NCBI GenBank assembly: GCA_035578155.1
Contig: JAPWDM010000008.1
Coordinates: 26,746,598 to 26,810,597, forward strand
DNA length: 64,000 nucleotides
Origin: Brachynemurus nebulosus
Taxonomy: Eukaryota; Arthropoda; Insecta; Neuroptera; Myrmeleontidae
Direction: 5' to 3'
Under the pieces are notes generated by a model. It did not search any database and was not told the DNA's origin. It saw nothing but the letters and a program-made list of their open reading frames with translations. Shown here one piece after another: positions 34,891-46,729 of this stretch. Numbering within the stretch: the first letter of the stretch is position 1; every line of letters begins with the position of its first letter. The position numbers and the translations under genes were made by a program.

Positions 34891-35331
34891 TGGATTACGT
34901 ATTAACAATAAATAATAATCAGTGTGCTGATAAATTGATTTTCGTTTATTATATCCAATATATATTTATTTTTCAGGTAAATAAAAATAAAACTCAATTC
35001 AAATAGAAATAAAATTCAACAGAGTGAAAAATTATTTGATTTAAATAAGAAAACTGAGTGCCCTAAATAATAAAGTGTTTAATACAAATAAAATTATTAT
35101 TTGCAATACAATATATTTTGTTTCTACTGAAATAAAGTAGGAAGTTCCATCAGAACAACGTTCAAGTTCACGTAAATAACATTTTTATTTGGTGCAAATT
35201 AAAAATTTATTTAAATCTCAAACGAAAAATTTAATTCATGGAAATATGAAACTTATTTGACGGTATACAAACAAGAATTTTATTTGGTTTGAATAAAATT
35301 TATTTGATTGAAATAATTCTTTTTTTCCGTG
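33782..35331. mobile_element. 1,550-bp DNA transposon present only in duplication copy 1
   Basis: Ends CACGGAAAAAAAGA and its exact inverse, flanked by TA at 33780-33781 and 35332-35333. Copy 2 has a single TA (40112-40113) at the same place, an empty site that proves both the ends and the 2-bp target duplication. The interior is rich in TTTGTTTGA/TCAAACAAA words, has an AAT microsatellite near 34860 and a GTGATACTGATAA repeat near 34560, but no transposase frame. Confidence 0.93.
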
Positions 35332-35575
35332 TAGTTAAAGTGCAGCATATAGATAGTATCTTGTAGCTCTTTGTGATACATCGTTAACGTTGAATGGTAC
35401 TTATAAAAGGTATACGTAGATAAAGAAAAAGGTTGTTACAAAAAAGGACAGTAATTAGTGGCGTTCCGTGAATTCTTAATATAAAGATGACGATAGTAGC
35501 TAATATAAAGGATGCTACAAGATACGGTATATCAGAACTGATATACCGTATATACGTATGTAATAATATTGTATT

Positions 35576-35576
<1 letters not shown>

Positions 35577-35617
<41 letters not shown>
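35577..35617. repeat. poly-T tract, 41 bp
   Basis: The paralogous tract at about 40357-40388 has 32 T; this is a major length difference between the duplication copies. Confidence 0.9.
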
Positions 35618-35621
<4 letters not shown>

Positions 35622-37877
35622 ACTTATGTTCTGTAAATATATAATTATATATCGAAAATAAAATTTGCTAGGTATTTATTTGCTTCTGAAGAAAATTCTT
35701 GATTTCTCTAGTTTCAATGGTCTAATGTTTTGATGGTTATTTCCTAAAAATTATGGAATTAAATTCATCGACGATTCCTCAATTGACAAAATTCCGTTAA
35801 TTTAAAAATTCAAATTTTTTTTTTTATGTGAAATGCTGTCTTCATCAAAGGATAAAAGTAAGAAATTAGTAAGAAGTTTTGATGAAACTAATATTATATA
35901 AGAAAGTAATGTAATTTTCGTTTAATTTTTGAAGGCAAAATGTTTCTTATCCATAATTAATTAAATGATTAGAATGAAATTTAATTGACAAAAACATCGA
36001 AAATTATGATTTGTTATGAATCATAATTCCAAATAGGCCTGACGAGAGGGTGGGGTAACCGGGGTTGCAACCCGGGCTAAAGGAGTTTTTAAGGCTTAAG
36101 GCAGAGAGCTTAAAGTAAATTAAGGTTTTTTTTTGCTCACAACTTATATTTATGGGAGGAATTTTTAAAAAAATGCAATTTATTCCCGAGGCCCGCTATT
36201 TTTTACCACGGCCTTGATTCCAAAAATACAATTTTTGTTGAAATGTACAGAATATAAATATGAAACCCTATGTATGAAACTAAAAAGGCAATAACCAACA
36301 AATTTAATTAAGGGGAGGTTTACTGGAGAATCCTTAAAAATTATGTATTTTTCTAGAATTTTTTTCTCAAGAAGTAAATATCAATTTCAAATTTTGTACA
36401 CATATTTATTAAGTATTAAACTATACAAAAAAAGATTTTTCAAGGAAAAATATAAAAAATTGTCCATTTTATAGATACTGCAGTGTGACGATCCGAAAAT
36501 CCAATGCCTTGTTGGTGGACATCCTAGCGCCGGTAATAAACCACCGAAATCCAAAAACAAAAAAGATTTATAAAATATTATATGAAGAGTACCGGCACCT
36601 CTACCTATAATATCAATAAATTGCTGAAAGAAAAAAAAATGGCGGATGTTTGAACTTTTGATTACGATTTTTGTCTTATTTTTCGCTCTTTAAAGTAAAT
36701 TTAAAAATAAAAAAAATATTGAAAGTGTATCGAACTTAGGTAGAGGTGCCGAAGAATTGAATTATCTTTAAAATAAAAAATTAAAAAAAAGGACCCATCG
36801 AATAGTTTTTGAGTTATCGTGTGCGCCACTTCCAAAAATGTAGTTCCGAAATACTAAAGAAACGTATTTTCAAAATTTTATATTTAATACTCATTATTTC
36901 GTGAACTAAGTTTTTGAATTTTTTTTTATAGAAAGCTGGATTCGGTTAATGTACAAGAATCTTGTTTTTAAATTATTTTCAGTAAAATCACTTTGGGAAC
37001 ATATTCTACACATAATTTGCTATCAATTTCGGCAAAAAAAAAAAAGATTTTGTTTATCAAATCTCAAGTAAACCTTCCCTTAAATTACTTTCAGCAAGAA
37101 TCACTTTGGGAACATATTCTACACATAATTAGCTACCAATTTCTGCAAAAAAAAAATCGACTTTTTTTAACAACTCTCAAGTAAACCTCCCCTTAAGGCT
37201 GTACAAACAGATTCATGGATCATGTACTACTTACTCAATCCAAATTCAAACTTAAATGGGCAATAATTTTTAAACAATAATAGTCACGTAGGATATTGGC
37301 GATATTGGATTTTGACACAAAAAAATTAATACGTGTTTGGATTAATTTGCAACATTTCTCTCTTATGTTAAGTACAGTACAGTTATACTTTTGCAACTAT
37401 GATACAACGTAAGCAGTGATACGATCGCCCGTACTAGTTGGACCGAGGCTTTAATTCAATCACAATTATTATTTATGTTAAATGTATAAATAAGTAGACA
37501 CTATTATCTAATGAATTTATTTTCTATTATTTATTTTTGACAGTATGTACCTATATTGCAAAAAATATTATCATCGTGTAAATAAATTTTTAATCATTGG
37601 ATTAGTAAACACAAAGTGAGAAAATAAAATACATACATACAATCGTCTGGCGATAACACACATTTGGATTTTATTGACAAAGTTGTGTAGGTACATTTTT
37701 AATTAAATATTCTTCATTCATGGATTATTATCAATCAACATACCGAAATATGTAAATTAGTAAAGTAAACATATTACAATGTAAAGCAACAAATATTTGC
37801 GTGGGCAAGAACACAGTTACAATGGTTGCATACTTCAAGACTGAAAATTCAGCTATTACGCCCACTGTCATGACACT

Positions 37878-37882
<5 letters not shown>

Positions 37883-37951
<69 letters not shown>
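37883..37951. repeat. (TA)n tract left of MITE M2, copy 1
   Basis: TA dinucleotides directly before AATATACAGT. Confidence 0.95.
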
Positions 37952-37954
<3 letters not shown>

Positions 37955-37956
37955 TA

Positions 37957-38433
37957 CAGTGCGTTTATTTCAAGATTACACATTGCATAATCTAATATAG
38001 TATATGACTGTCCACTTCAAAATTACACATAGGGAAAATTTCAATGGTAATTTATAGTGTTCCTATGGAAATTCAATTATTATTTTCTTAAAAGTATTGG
38101 TGTTCAGTTGAAAATTACACATTAGTATTACTGAATAGCAAATTTTATTGAATAATTTATTTAAGAAACAAAAATTAACAAATTATTGTTGTTTATAGAG
38201 ATATTTGCCGTGAAAACGAGCCAATATTTCTCTTGCCTTAAAGTACCACACACATTTTTTTCATTTTCCATTTTTCTTTCATTTGAAGTTTAATAATTGA
38301 TGTTTTACTTTTAATTGCAAATGATTTATTTTAAAATATTCTGACAAAAGTTTAAAAAAATGAAGTGTTATTATTAATTTCCCTAGAAACACTATCTCTT
38401 GGATTTCCTATGTGTAATCTTCTACTGGACGTA

Positions 38434-38436
<3 letters not shown>
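37957..38436. mobile_element. TA-target MITE M2, 480 bp, copy 1
   Basis: CAGTGCGT...AAGATTACACAT at the left is mirrored by CAGTACGT...AAGATTACACAT at the right, and TA tracts abut both ends. The 12-mer A(A/G)ATTACACAT occurs four times: 37972, 38019 and 38111 on +, and 38410-38421 on -. This resembles the paired direct repeats inside the inverted repeats of Tc1-like (IR/DR) elements. Non-coding. Confidence 0.8.

Positions 38437-38521
<85 letters not shown>
38437..38521. repeat. (TA)n tract right of MITE M2, copy 1
   Basis: 85 bp of TA; the paralogue in copy 2 is about 52 bp. Confidence 0.95.
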
Positions 38522-38524
<3 letters not shown>

Positions 38525-40355
38525 AATCTATCTATGCATCTAAATATCTCGCCAGAGGCAGCAGCTATCAAAAAATGACCTTTACAAAATTTGTTAGGTA
38601 CGAAAGGGGACATTAAATGGTTACCTTAAATTTGACCTTGACCTTCATTCTCAAGGTCATTTTGAGGTCAAGTCGTTTTTTTCTATTTGGAAGCCCTATT
38701 TTTTATTTCGAATTCTAAGAGCGTGAAATTTCACGTCGAAAATGCTATAAACGAATTTTTTTATTATTGACCTTAGGGGGTGTAAAGGCCATCAAACAAC
38801 AATAAAAAATTAGATTTTAAAGGGAAAACCTAACTTTAAAGTGTCGGCATCTTTTGGAGACGTAAAATAGGAGCTTCTGTTCGTTTTTAATGACTTTTGA
38901 AGGTCATTCTAAGGTTAAAATCTAGAAAAAAATGACACTAAAAAGTTAATTAATTTTTCATAACTAATAAACTTCATAACTAAAAAATAAAAAATTAACT
39001 TCCCAATCAATTTTGAAAATTTTGAGAAACTAAACAATTTCAGGCTGACATAGACTATATTATATTATGTTGCTCAGGATTCTGTAAAAATTTCTTCTTA
39101 AATACTATTGAATTATGAGAGAAGTTAATACGAAGTCAAAAGTGGCCATTAGGATATTAGAGCACCCAAAAAAGCTTAAAATAAATAGCGAAACGGAACT
39201 GTAGTAGAAAGATCATAGTGATTATGAACCACTAGATAGTAAGGTCATAGTGACTGTGGACCTATCGACTGAGTAGTAAGATTACAGTGATTATGAGTCC
39301 CTGGGTAGTAAGGTCATAGTAATCATGGACTACTAGGTAGCAAGATCACAGTGATTAGGGACCACTGGGTAGTAAGATCAGAGGGATTATGGGACTACTA
39401 GGTAGAAAAGTCATAGTGAAAAAATTGCAAAATAAATTTTGATTTTTTGTAACGTTTGAACGGAATAGTGATTTTCATTTTTCTTTAGCTATTATTCATA
39501 TATACTTACATATCAATCTCTTATTAGCTATTGACCTCAACCCCTCCCTTTCGGAATGGGTCGGAATGGAATAAAAAAAATTACTTCCGGTGACATCTCT
39601 ATTAGAGAGTTGTTTAACAAGCGAAGCCAATCACTATAAATAACATTTCATACATGGAATATCTGATTTAAAAGTAATTGAACCTATAATTCAGATATTT
39701 TTATGCAGATGAAACTGTGGGCCACAATTATGTATAATAACGGTTGTAAAATATAATTTCCTACATATATTTTTTTGTTTTTTTTTTTGTTTTTCTGGCC
39801 TTTGTCCTTCGGCAGTAGGTATATATTTTATATTTTAAAACTAAAACATCAAACTACAAATAAAACACCAAAATGAAGACAAAATAGACACCTGAGCGAA
39901 GCCAGGTTGGGCTGCTAAAAAAATATATAAATAAGGGAAAATAAAAAGGTATTACTCAAAATCTCTATCGAAAATTTTTTCTTGGAAAATTTCATAAAAC
40001 TCTTCAAATATTTATTTTCTTGCAAATAGAGAAAATTTTATAGAATTCAAGAAAATAAACTTATATGTAATTTAAAAGTTGCTTTTGTTCTATTCTAAAA
40101 CTATTTATATCTAGTTAAAGTGCAGCATATAGATAGTATCTTGTAGCTCTTTGTGATACATCGTTAACGTTGAATGGTACTTATAAAAGGTATACGTAGA
40201 TAAAGAAAAAGGTTGTTACAAAAAAGGACAGTAATTAGTGGCGTTCCGTGAATTCTTAATATAAAGATGACGATAGTAGCTAATATAAAGGATGCTACAA
40301 GATACGGTATATCAGAACTGATATACCGTATATACGTATGTAATAATATTGTATT

Positions 40356-40392
<37 letters not shown>

Positions 40393-41349
40393 ACTTATGT
40401 TCTGTAAATATATAATTATATATCGAAAATAAAATTTGCTAGGTATTTATTTGCTTCTGAAGAAAATTCTTGATTTCTCTAGTTTCAATGGTCTAATGTT
40501 TTGATGGTTATTTCCTAAAAATTATGGAATTAAATTCATCGACGATTCCTCAATTGACAAAATTCCGTTAATTTAAAAATTCAAATTTTTTTTTTTATGT
40601 GAAATGCTGTCTTCATCAAAGGATAAAAGTAAGAAATTAGTAAGAAGTTTTGATGAAACTAATATTATATAAGAAAGTAATGTAATTTTCGTTTAATTTT
40701 TGAAGGCAAAATGTTTCTTATCCATAATTAATTAAATGATTAGAATGAAATTTAATTGACAAAAACATCGAAAATTATGATTTGTTATGAATCATAATTC
40801 CAAATAGGCCTGACGAGAGGGTGGGGTAACCGGGGTTGCAACCCGGGCTAAAGGAGTTTTTAAGGCTTAAGGCAGAGAGCTTAAAGTAAATTAAGGTTTT
40901 TTTTTGCTCACAACTTATATTTATGGGAGGAATTTTTAAAAAAATGCAATTTATTCCCGAGGCCCGCTATTTTTTACCACGGCCTTGATTCCAAAAATAC
41001 AATTTTTGTTGAAATGTACAGAATATAAATATGAAACCCTATGTATGAAACTAAAAAGGCAATAACCAACAAATTTAATTAAGGGGAGGTTTACTGGAGA
41101 ATCCTTAAAAATTATGTATTTTTCTAGAATTTTTTTCTCAAGAAGTAAATATCAATTTCAAATTTTGTACACATATTTATTAAGTATTAAACTATACAAA
41201 AAAAGATTTTTCAAGGAAAAATATAAAAAATTGTCCATTTTATAGATACTGCAGTGTGACGATCCGAAAATCCAATGCCTTGTTGGTGGACATCCTAGCG
41301 CCGGTAATAAACCACCGAAATCCAAAAACAAAAAAGATTTATAAAATAT

Positions 41350-41604
41350 GAGTCGCTCAGCGCCAAAGTGGCCCAACTGTAAAATTTGGTGCTTTGAGTT
41401 AAATATAAAAAGCTGATCTATTTCAACTGTATTTGAAAATTATAATGGCCAAAGTGAACTAACAGGGTTCAATAACAGATGATAGTAGTAAAGCAGTTAG
41501 GCTATCTCACGTTTGTTGAGCTCATAGGGGTCTAACCGACAGTTAAGTCACTTATTTTATATTCTTACCAAATACAGTTGGGTCACTTTGCCGCCGAGTG
41601 ACTC
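41350..41604. mobile_element. MITE of 255 bp present only in duplication copy 2
   Basis: GAGTCGCTCAGCGCCAAAGT at the left and the reverse complement of the right end, GAGTCACTCGGCGGCAAAGT, continue for about 32 bp to CCCAACTGTA. Copy 1 is empty at 36578/36579. The AT-repeat flanks make the target duplication ambiguous (possibly AT). Non-coding. Confidence 0.9.
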
Positions 41605-42908
41605 ATATATGAAGAGTACCGGCACCTCTACCTATAATATCAATAAATTGCTGAAAGAAAAAAAAATGGCGGATGTTTGAACTTTTGATTACGATTTTTG
41701 TCTTATTTTTCGCTCTTTAAAGTAAATTTAAAAATAAAAAAAATATTGAAAGTGTATCGAACTTAGGTAGAGGTGCCGAAGAATTGAATTATCTTTAAAA
41801 TAAAAAATTAAAAAAAAGGACCCATCGAATAGTTTTTGAGTTATCGTGTGCGCCACTTCCAAAAATGTAGTTCCGAAATACTAAAGAAACGTATTTTCAA
41901 AATTTTATATTTAATACTCATTATTTCGTGAACTAAGTTTTTGAATTTTTTTTTATAGAAAGCTGGATTCGGTTAATGTACAAGAATCTTGTTTTTAAAT
42001 TATTTTCAGTAAAATCACTTTGGGAACATATTCTACACATAATTTGCTATCAATTTCGGCAAAAAAAAAAAAGATTTTGTTTATCAAATCTCAAGTAAAC
42101 CTTCCCTTAAATTACTTTCAGCAAGAATCACTTTGGGAACATATTCTACACATAATTAGCTACCAATTTCTGCAAAAAAAAAATCGACTTTTTTTAACAA
42201 CTCTCAAGTAAACCTCCCCTTAAGGCTGTACAAACAGATTCATGGATCATGTACTACTTACTCAATCCAAATTCAAACTTAAATGGGCAATAATTTTTAA
42301 ACAATAATAGTCACGTAGGATATTGGCGATATTGGATTTTGACACAAAAAAATTAATACGTGTTTGGATTAATTTGCAACATTTCTCTCTTATGTTAAGT
42401 ACAGTACAGTTATACTTTTGCAACTATGATACAACGTAAGCAGTGATACGATCGCCCGTACTAGTTGGACCGAGGCTTTAATTCAATCACAATTATTATT
42501 TATGTATAAATGTATAAATAAGTAGACACTATTATCTAATGAATTTATTTTCTATTATTTATTTTTGACAGTATGTACCTATATTGCAAAAAATATTATC
42601 ATCGTGTAAATAAATTTTTAATCATTGGATTAGTAAACACAAAGTGAGAAAATAAAATACATACATACAATCGTCTGGCGATAACACACATTTGGATTTT
42701 ATTGACAAAGTTGTGTAGGTACATTTTTAATTAAATATTCTTCATTCATGGATTATTATCAATCAACATACCGAAATATGTAAATTAGTAAAGTAAACAT
42801 ATTACAATGTAAAGCAACAAATATTTGCGTGGGCAAGAACACAGTTACAATGGTTGCATACTTCAAGACTGAAAATTCAGCTATTACGCCCACTGTCATG
42901 ACACTAAA

Positions 42909-42911
<3 letters not shown>

Positions 42912-42983
<72 letters not shown>
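42912..42983. repeat. (TA)n tract left of MITE M2, copy 2
   Basis: 72 bp of TA. Confidence 0.95.
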
Positions 42984-42987
<4 letters not shown>

Positions 42988-42989
42988 TA

Positions 42990-43466
42990 CAGTGCGTTTA
43001 TTTCAAGATTACACATTGCATAATCTAATATAGTATATGACTGTCCACTTCAAAATTACACATAGGGAAAATTTCAATGGTAATTTATAGTGTTCCTATG
43101 GAAATTCAATTATTATTTTCTTAAAAGTATTGGTGTTCAGTTGAAAATTACACATTAGTATTACTGAATAGCAAATTTTATTGAATAATTTATTTAAGAA
43201 ACAAAAATTAACAAATTATTGTTGTTTATAGAGATATTTGCCGTGAAAACGAGCCAATATTTCTCTTGCCTTAAAGTACCACACACATTTTTTTCATTTT
43301 CCATTTTTCTTTCATTTGAAGTTTAATAATTGATGTTTTACTTTTAATTGCAAATGATTTATTTTAAAATATTCTGACAAAAGTTTAAAAAAATGAAGTG
43401 TTATTATTAATTTCCCTAGAAACACTATCTCTTGGATTTCCTATGTGTAATCTTCTACTGGACGTA

Positions 43467-43469
<3 letters not shown>
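42990..43469. mobile_element. TA-target MITE M2, 480 bp, copy 2
   Basis: Same ends, same length and same internal repeats as the copy at 37957-38436; it arose by the segmental duplication and not by transposition. Confidence 0.85.

Positions 43470-43521
<52 letters not shown>
43470..43521. repeat. (TA)n tract right of MITE M2, copy 2
   Basis: 52 bp of TA. Confidence 0.95.
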
Positions 43522-43523
<2 letters not shown>

Positions 43524-43531
43524 AATCTATC

Positions 43532-44236
43532 TATGCATCTAAATATCTCGCCAGAGGCAGCAGCTATCAAAAAATGACCTTTACAAAATTTGTTAGGTAC
43601 GAAAGGGGACATTAAATGGTTACCTTAAATTTGACCTTGACCTTCATTCTCAAGGTCATTTTGAGGTCAAGTCGTTTTTTTCTATTTGGAAGCCCTATTT
43701 TTTATTTCGAATTCTAAGAGCGTGAAATTTCACGTCGAAAATGCTATAAACGAATTTTTTTATTATTGACCTTAGGGGGTGTAAAGGCCATCAAACAACA
43801 ATAAAAAATTAGATTTTAAAGGGAAAACCTAACTTTAAAGTGTCGGCATCTTTTGGAGACGTAAAATAGGAGCTTCTGTTCGTTTTTAATGACTTTTGAA
43901 GGTCATTCTAAGGTTAAAATCTAGAAAAAAATGACACTAAAAAGTTAATTAATTTTTCATAACTAATAAACTTCATAACTAAAAAATAAAAAATTAAAGG
44001 TCAAAAAAAAAATTCGTTCAAAGCAATTTCGACGTGAAATTTCAGGCTCTTTAAGAATCCGAAATAAAAAATAGGTCTTGCCATTTGAAAAATACGACTT
44101 GACCTCAAAAGGACCTTGAGAATAAAGGTCAAGGTCACATTTAAGGTAACCATTTAATGTCCCCCTTCGTACCTAACACCTTTTGTAAAGGTCATTTTTT
44201 GATAGGTGGCGCCTCTGGCGAGATATTTAGATGCAT
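43532..44236. mobile_element. foldback element, about 235-bp arms, between TA tracts
   Basis: ATGCATCTAAATATCTCGCC at 43532 is mirrored by the right arm ending at 44236. Both arms hold AAATGACCTTT, TTACCTTAAAT, GACCTTGACCTT and TTTCACGTCGAAA-type blocks. TA tracts lie just outside (43470-43521 and 44256-44380). Copy 1 of the segmental duplication (38534-38992) has only the left arm and loop. Confidence 0.85.
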
Positions 44237-44253
44237 ACATTAAAATGGCCCAA

Positions 44254-44380
<127 letters not shown>

Positions 44381-44487
44381 AGATACTGGTTTCTCGTTGT
44401 AAGCAACATCAAAATTGAAATAGAATTACATGCCTTACTCTTTTTATGTGTATGCGAATTTTGTTATCTAAAAAGATACATCCAATG

Positions 44488-44737
44488 CCTACATCCAGAT
44501 ACATCCAATGCCTGGAACATGGTCTTATGGGCATTTTTTGTGAAAAAAGTTAGTTCTTTGCCAAAATTTCCCCAAGTTCAAAAGTTTTGGCGACTTTTTT
44601 TACACCATTAAAAAGAGGAGAAAAAGTACATAGAAAAGGTTTTTAAACCATTATTCTATGTATATTGGTTTCTGAGAAAAACTAATTGTTATAAATGGAA
44701 ATTCGCTACGTTATGCAGGATGCTGCAACAGGAGTAT
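44488..44737 (-). repeat. ATACCCC-family fragment, minus strand
   Basis: Reverse complement starts ATACTCCTGTTGCAGCATCC at 44737 and runs through AACTAATTTTTTTCAC-like blocks to the CATTGGATGTATC region. Confidence 0.75.
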
Positions 44738-46326
44738 TTTAATGAATAGATATTATACAATCTAACTTATATTTTTATAAATAATTCACAGATGGCGTTA
44801 ATGATTGGTATAAAAACACAAAACCATAAACACGTTTTGAAACTTTACACTCGTTTTTCTCGGGACTACGTTTCCCAAAATAGTGGGCAAGATAACTCCA
44901 GCAAGTTTCATCCAATTGAGTTGAAATACCTGCAGCTTCTTAGATAGATTATCTAGGTGGTTTTTAAAACTGATTAACAAACAGACTTTTTATAAACAAA
45001 TTAGGGTTGATGTTTTCATCGATTTTCAAAACTTACTTTCGAACTGGTCCCATTTATTGATTAATATTTTTTAATAATTTTGTGTGCCTTAGTAAAACTA
45101 ATGTAAATGACAAAAAGAAATTTTGTGTGTTTCGGCAGATATTAATAATTGTTATGGTTATATTTATTACAGAGAAATAAATTCTCCAATAAAACCTTTC
45201 TTTTCTAGCATTTCTAGTGATGTAACGCCTTAATAGCTTTTAAGAAATTTAGATAGTTTTTGATAGAAATTGGCTGACTGGGCGGCACCTTCTGTAGCAA
45301 ATTTTAATAGCGACACCTAAAATTCATAAAAAATTTAAATAAGTGGCTCTACACATAAAAAATTGCTGACGTGTGTAATTTTCTAAAATAATCAAAATTT
45401 TCTAATTCAATATTATCTTTTTCTACTCCTGCTGAAGAACACACTCATCACATATCCGTTAACTGTTGAGAAAGTTAAGCAGTATTCAAAGGTGTGGAGG
45501 AATGATCATTACTCAATACCAATGACTCGACCAATGGAATCACAATCAAATTATTCAGTGGGTTTACGATTGTTTTGTGAATAATATATCTATAAGTTTT
45601 AATTTCATATATGTTGCGTAGTAACGTGTAAGTAAACAAAACAATTCTATTTTGATCATTTCCATAGATAAATATACAAACATTTAATAACATTAAAGAT
45701 TACATTGAAATCTTATTCTTTTAATTTAAAGTTTATATCAATTTTATTTAAATCAAATAGGAAAAAAGTCGTAGAAAAATTATAGTATTCTACTCGCTTG
45801 CAATGTCTATTATTCACTCAAATGCTTTATCACACTCGCCTCGTAAACTCGGCTCGTGTCGCAATTTTATCTTCATGAGTAATGGCTACCATTACCAGCT
45901 CGTTGAATAATAAATATACTATTACTTCAAAAATGAATAATTTGGCAGTCATATGTTTTTTTCAAGGGTGGGTGATGTGTAAATCGATTTTGAATTATAA
46001 AATAAATATTTTTTTTAAATAACAAATAATAAGAAATTATGTAAAAAATAAATATTAATAAACGTTATTCTGTATTTCCTTATTTTTTTGATAAATTCTG
46101 TTATCAATGAAAAAAAAATTTATTTCAGGAAATAATATCCGTAGGTATATCAGTATAGGTAATTTATATTCGATTTATCGTTTAACTTGCTCATCCTTAG
46201 TATAGATTTTCTTACTCCCTTCTCTTCACGGTTCCTTTAATGTTCTTCGCTATGCGGACAAGTAATATGATGTACATATGAGTGATGTGCAACAATTATT
46301 GATTAATTGTTAAAATATGTATAAGC
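44738..46326. other. no recognisable feature
   Basis: AT-rich, short non-conserved frames only. A CACTCGCCTCG-containing stretch near 45830 is GC-richer but gives no frame or pairing I trust. Confidence 0.4.
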
Positions 46327-46334
46327 TCTAGCGA

Positions 46335-46721
46335 CAGGCCCATAACTAAGTTGGGGCAGCCGGGGCATTGCCCCGAGGCACCTAGCCAAAGGAGCCTCCC
46401 AAGAGAATACAAGGGGGCTCACAAAGAAATACAAGAAATTCCAAATTTCTAAAATTTCTAAATTTCTTGGCAAATTTGAAGGGCGGTTTAAGTTTGCTAG
46501 AAACGACTGGCAAGCAGAAAAAAAAGGTCGCCACTTTTTTTGCCGGGGGACCTAATTTTAAGGGCATTTCTGTAAAATTAGAGCGGCAAATGACTGACGA
46601 GCAAAAAAAAAGTCGCCTCTTTTTTGCCAGGGGGCAGTTTTTTTCTTTTTGCCCAGGGCAGCGTAGGGGACCCGAATGTGCTTTCTGCCCCGGGGCCTCT
46701 GAAGACTTAGTTATGGCCCTG
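46335..46721. mobile_element. hAT MITE, 387 bp, 8-bp target duplication
   Basis: TCTAGCGA lies directly outside both ends (46327-46334, 46722-46729). The ends CAGGCCCATAACTAAGT and, reversed, CAGGGCCATAACTAAGT match 16/17. The 8-bp duplication and CAGGG-type end are diagnostic for hAT. The overlapping long frames on both strands here are composition artefacts of this element, not genes. Confidence 0.93.
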
Positions 46722-46729
46722 TCTAGCGA

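Larger units (their letters stand above)
32661..38992. repeat. large tandem duplication, copy 1 (6,332 bp)
   Basis: Matches 38993-43997 nearly base for base. The constant offset proves how few gaps there are: 6332 before the 1,550-bp transposon, 4780 after it, 4771 after a poly-T tract (41 versus 32 T), and then only the 255-bp MITE, TA-tract lengths and one single-base gap near 37480/42500. The junction shows AAAATTAA microhomology. Confidence 0.95.
38993..43997. repeat. large tandem duplication, copy 2 (5,005 bp)
   Basis: Directly adjoins copy 1. It lacks the 1,550-bp transposon and has an extra MITE at 41350-41604. It ends inside the loop of a foldback element whose right arm survives only here. 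Confidence 0.95.

Noticed and set aside
36030..36230. GC-rich patch (repeated at 40810) as a hAT element
   Set aside because: GGCCTGACGAGAGG and the right-hand GGCCTTGATT do not make convincing inverted ends, and no 8-bp duplication was found.
36993..37184. 63-aa frame present identically at 42020-42211
   Set aside because: The identity is explained by the segmental duplication. It is made of two near-repeats of one AT-rich phrase and shows no domain.
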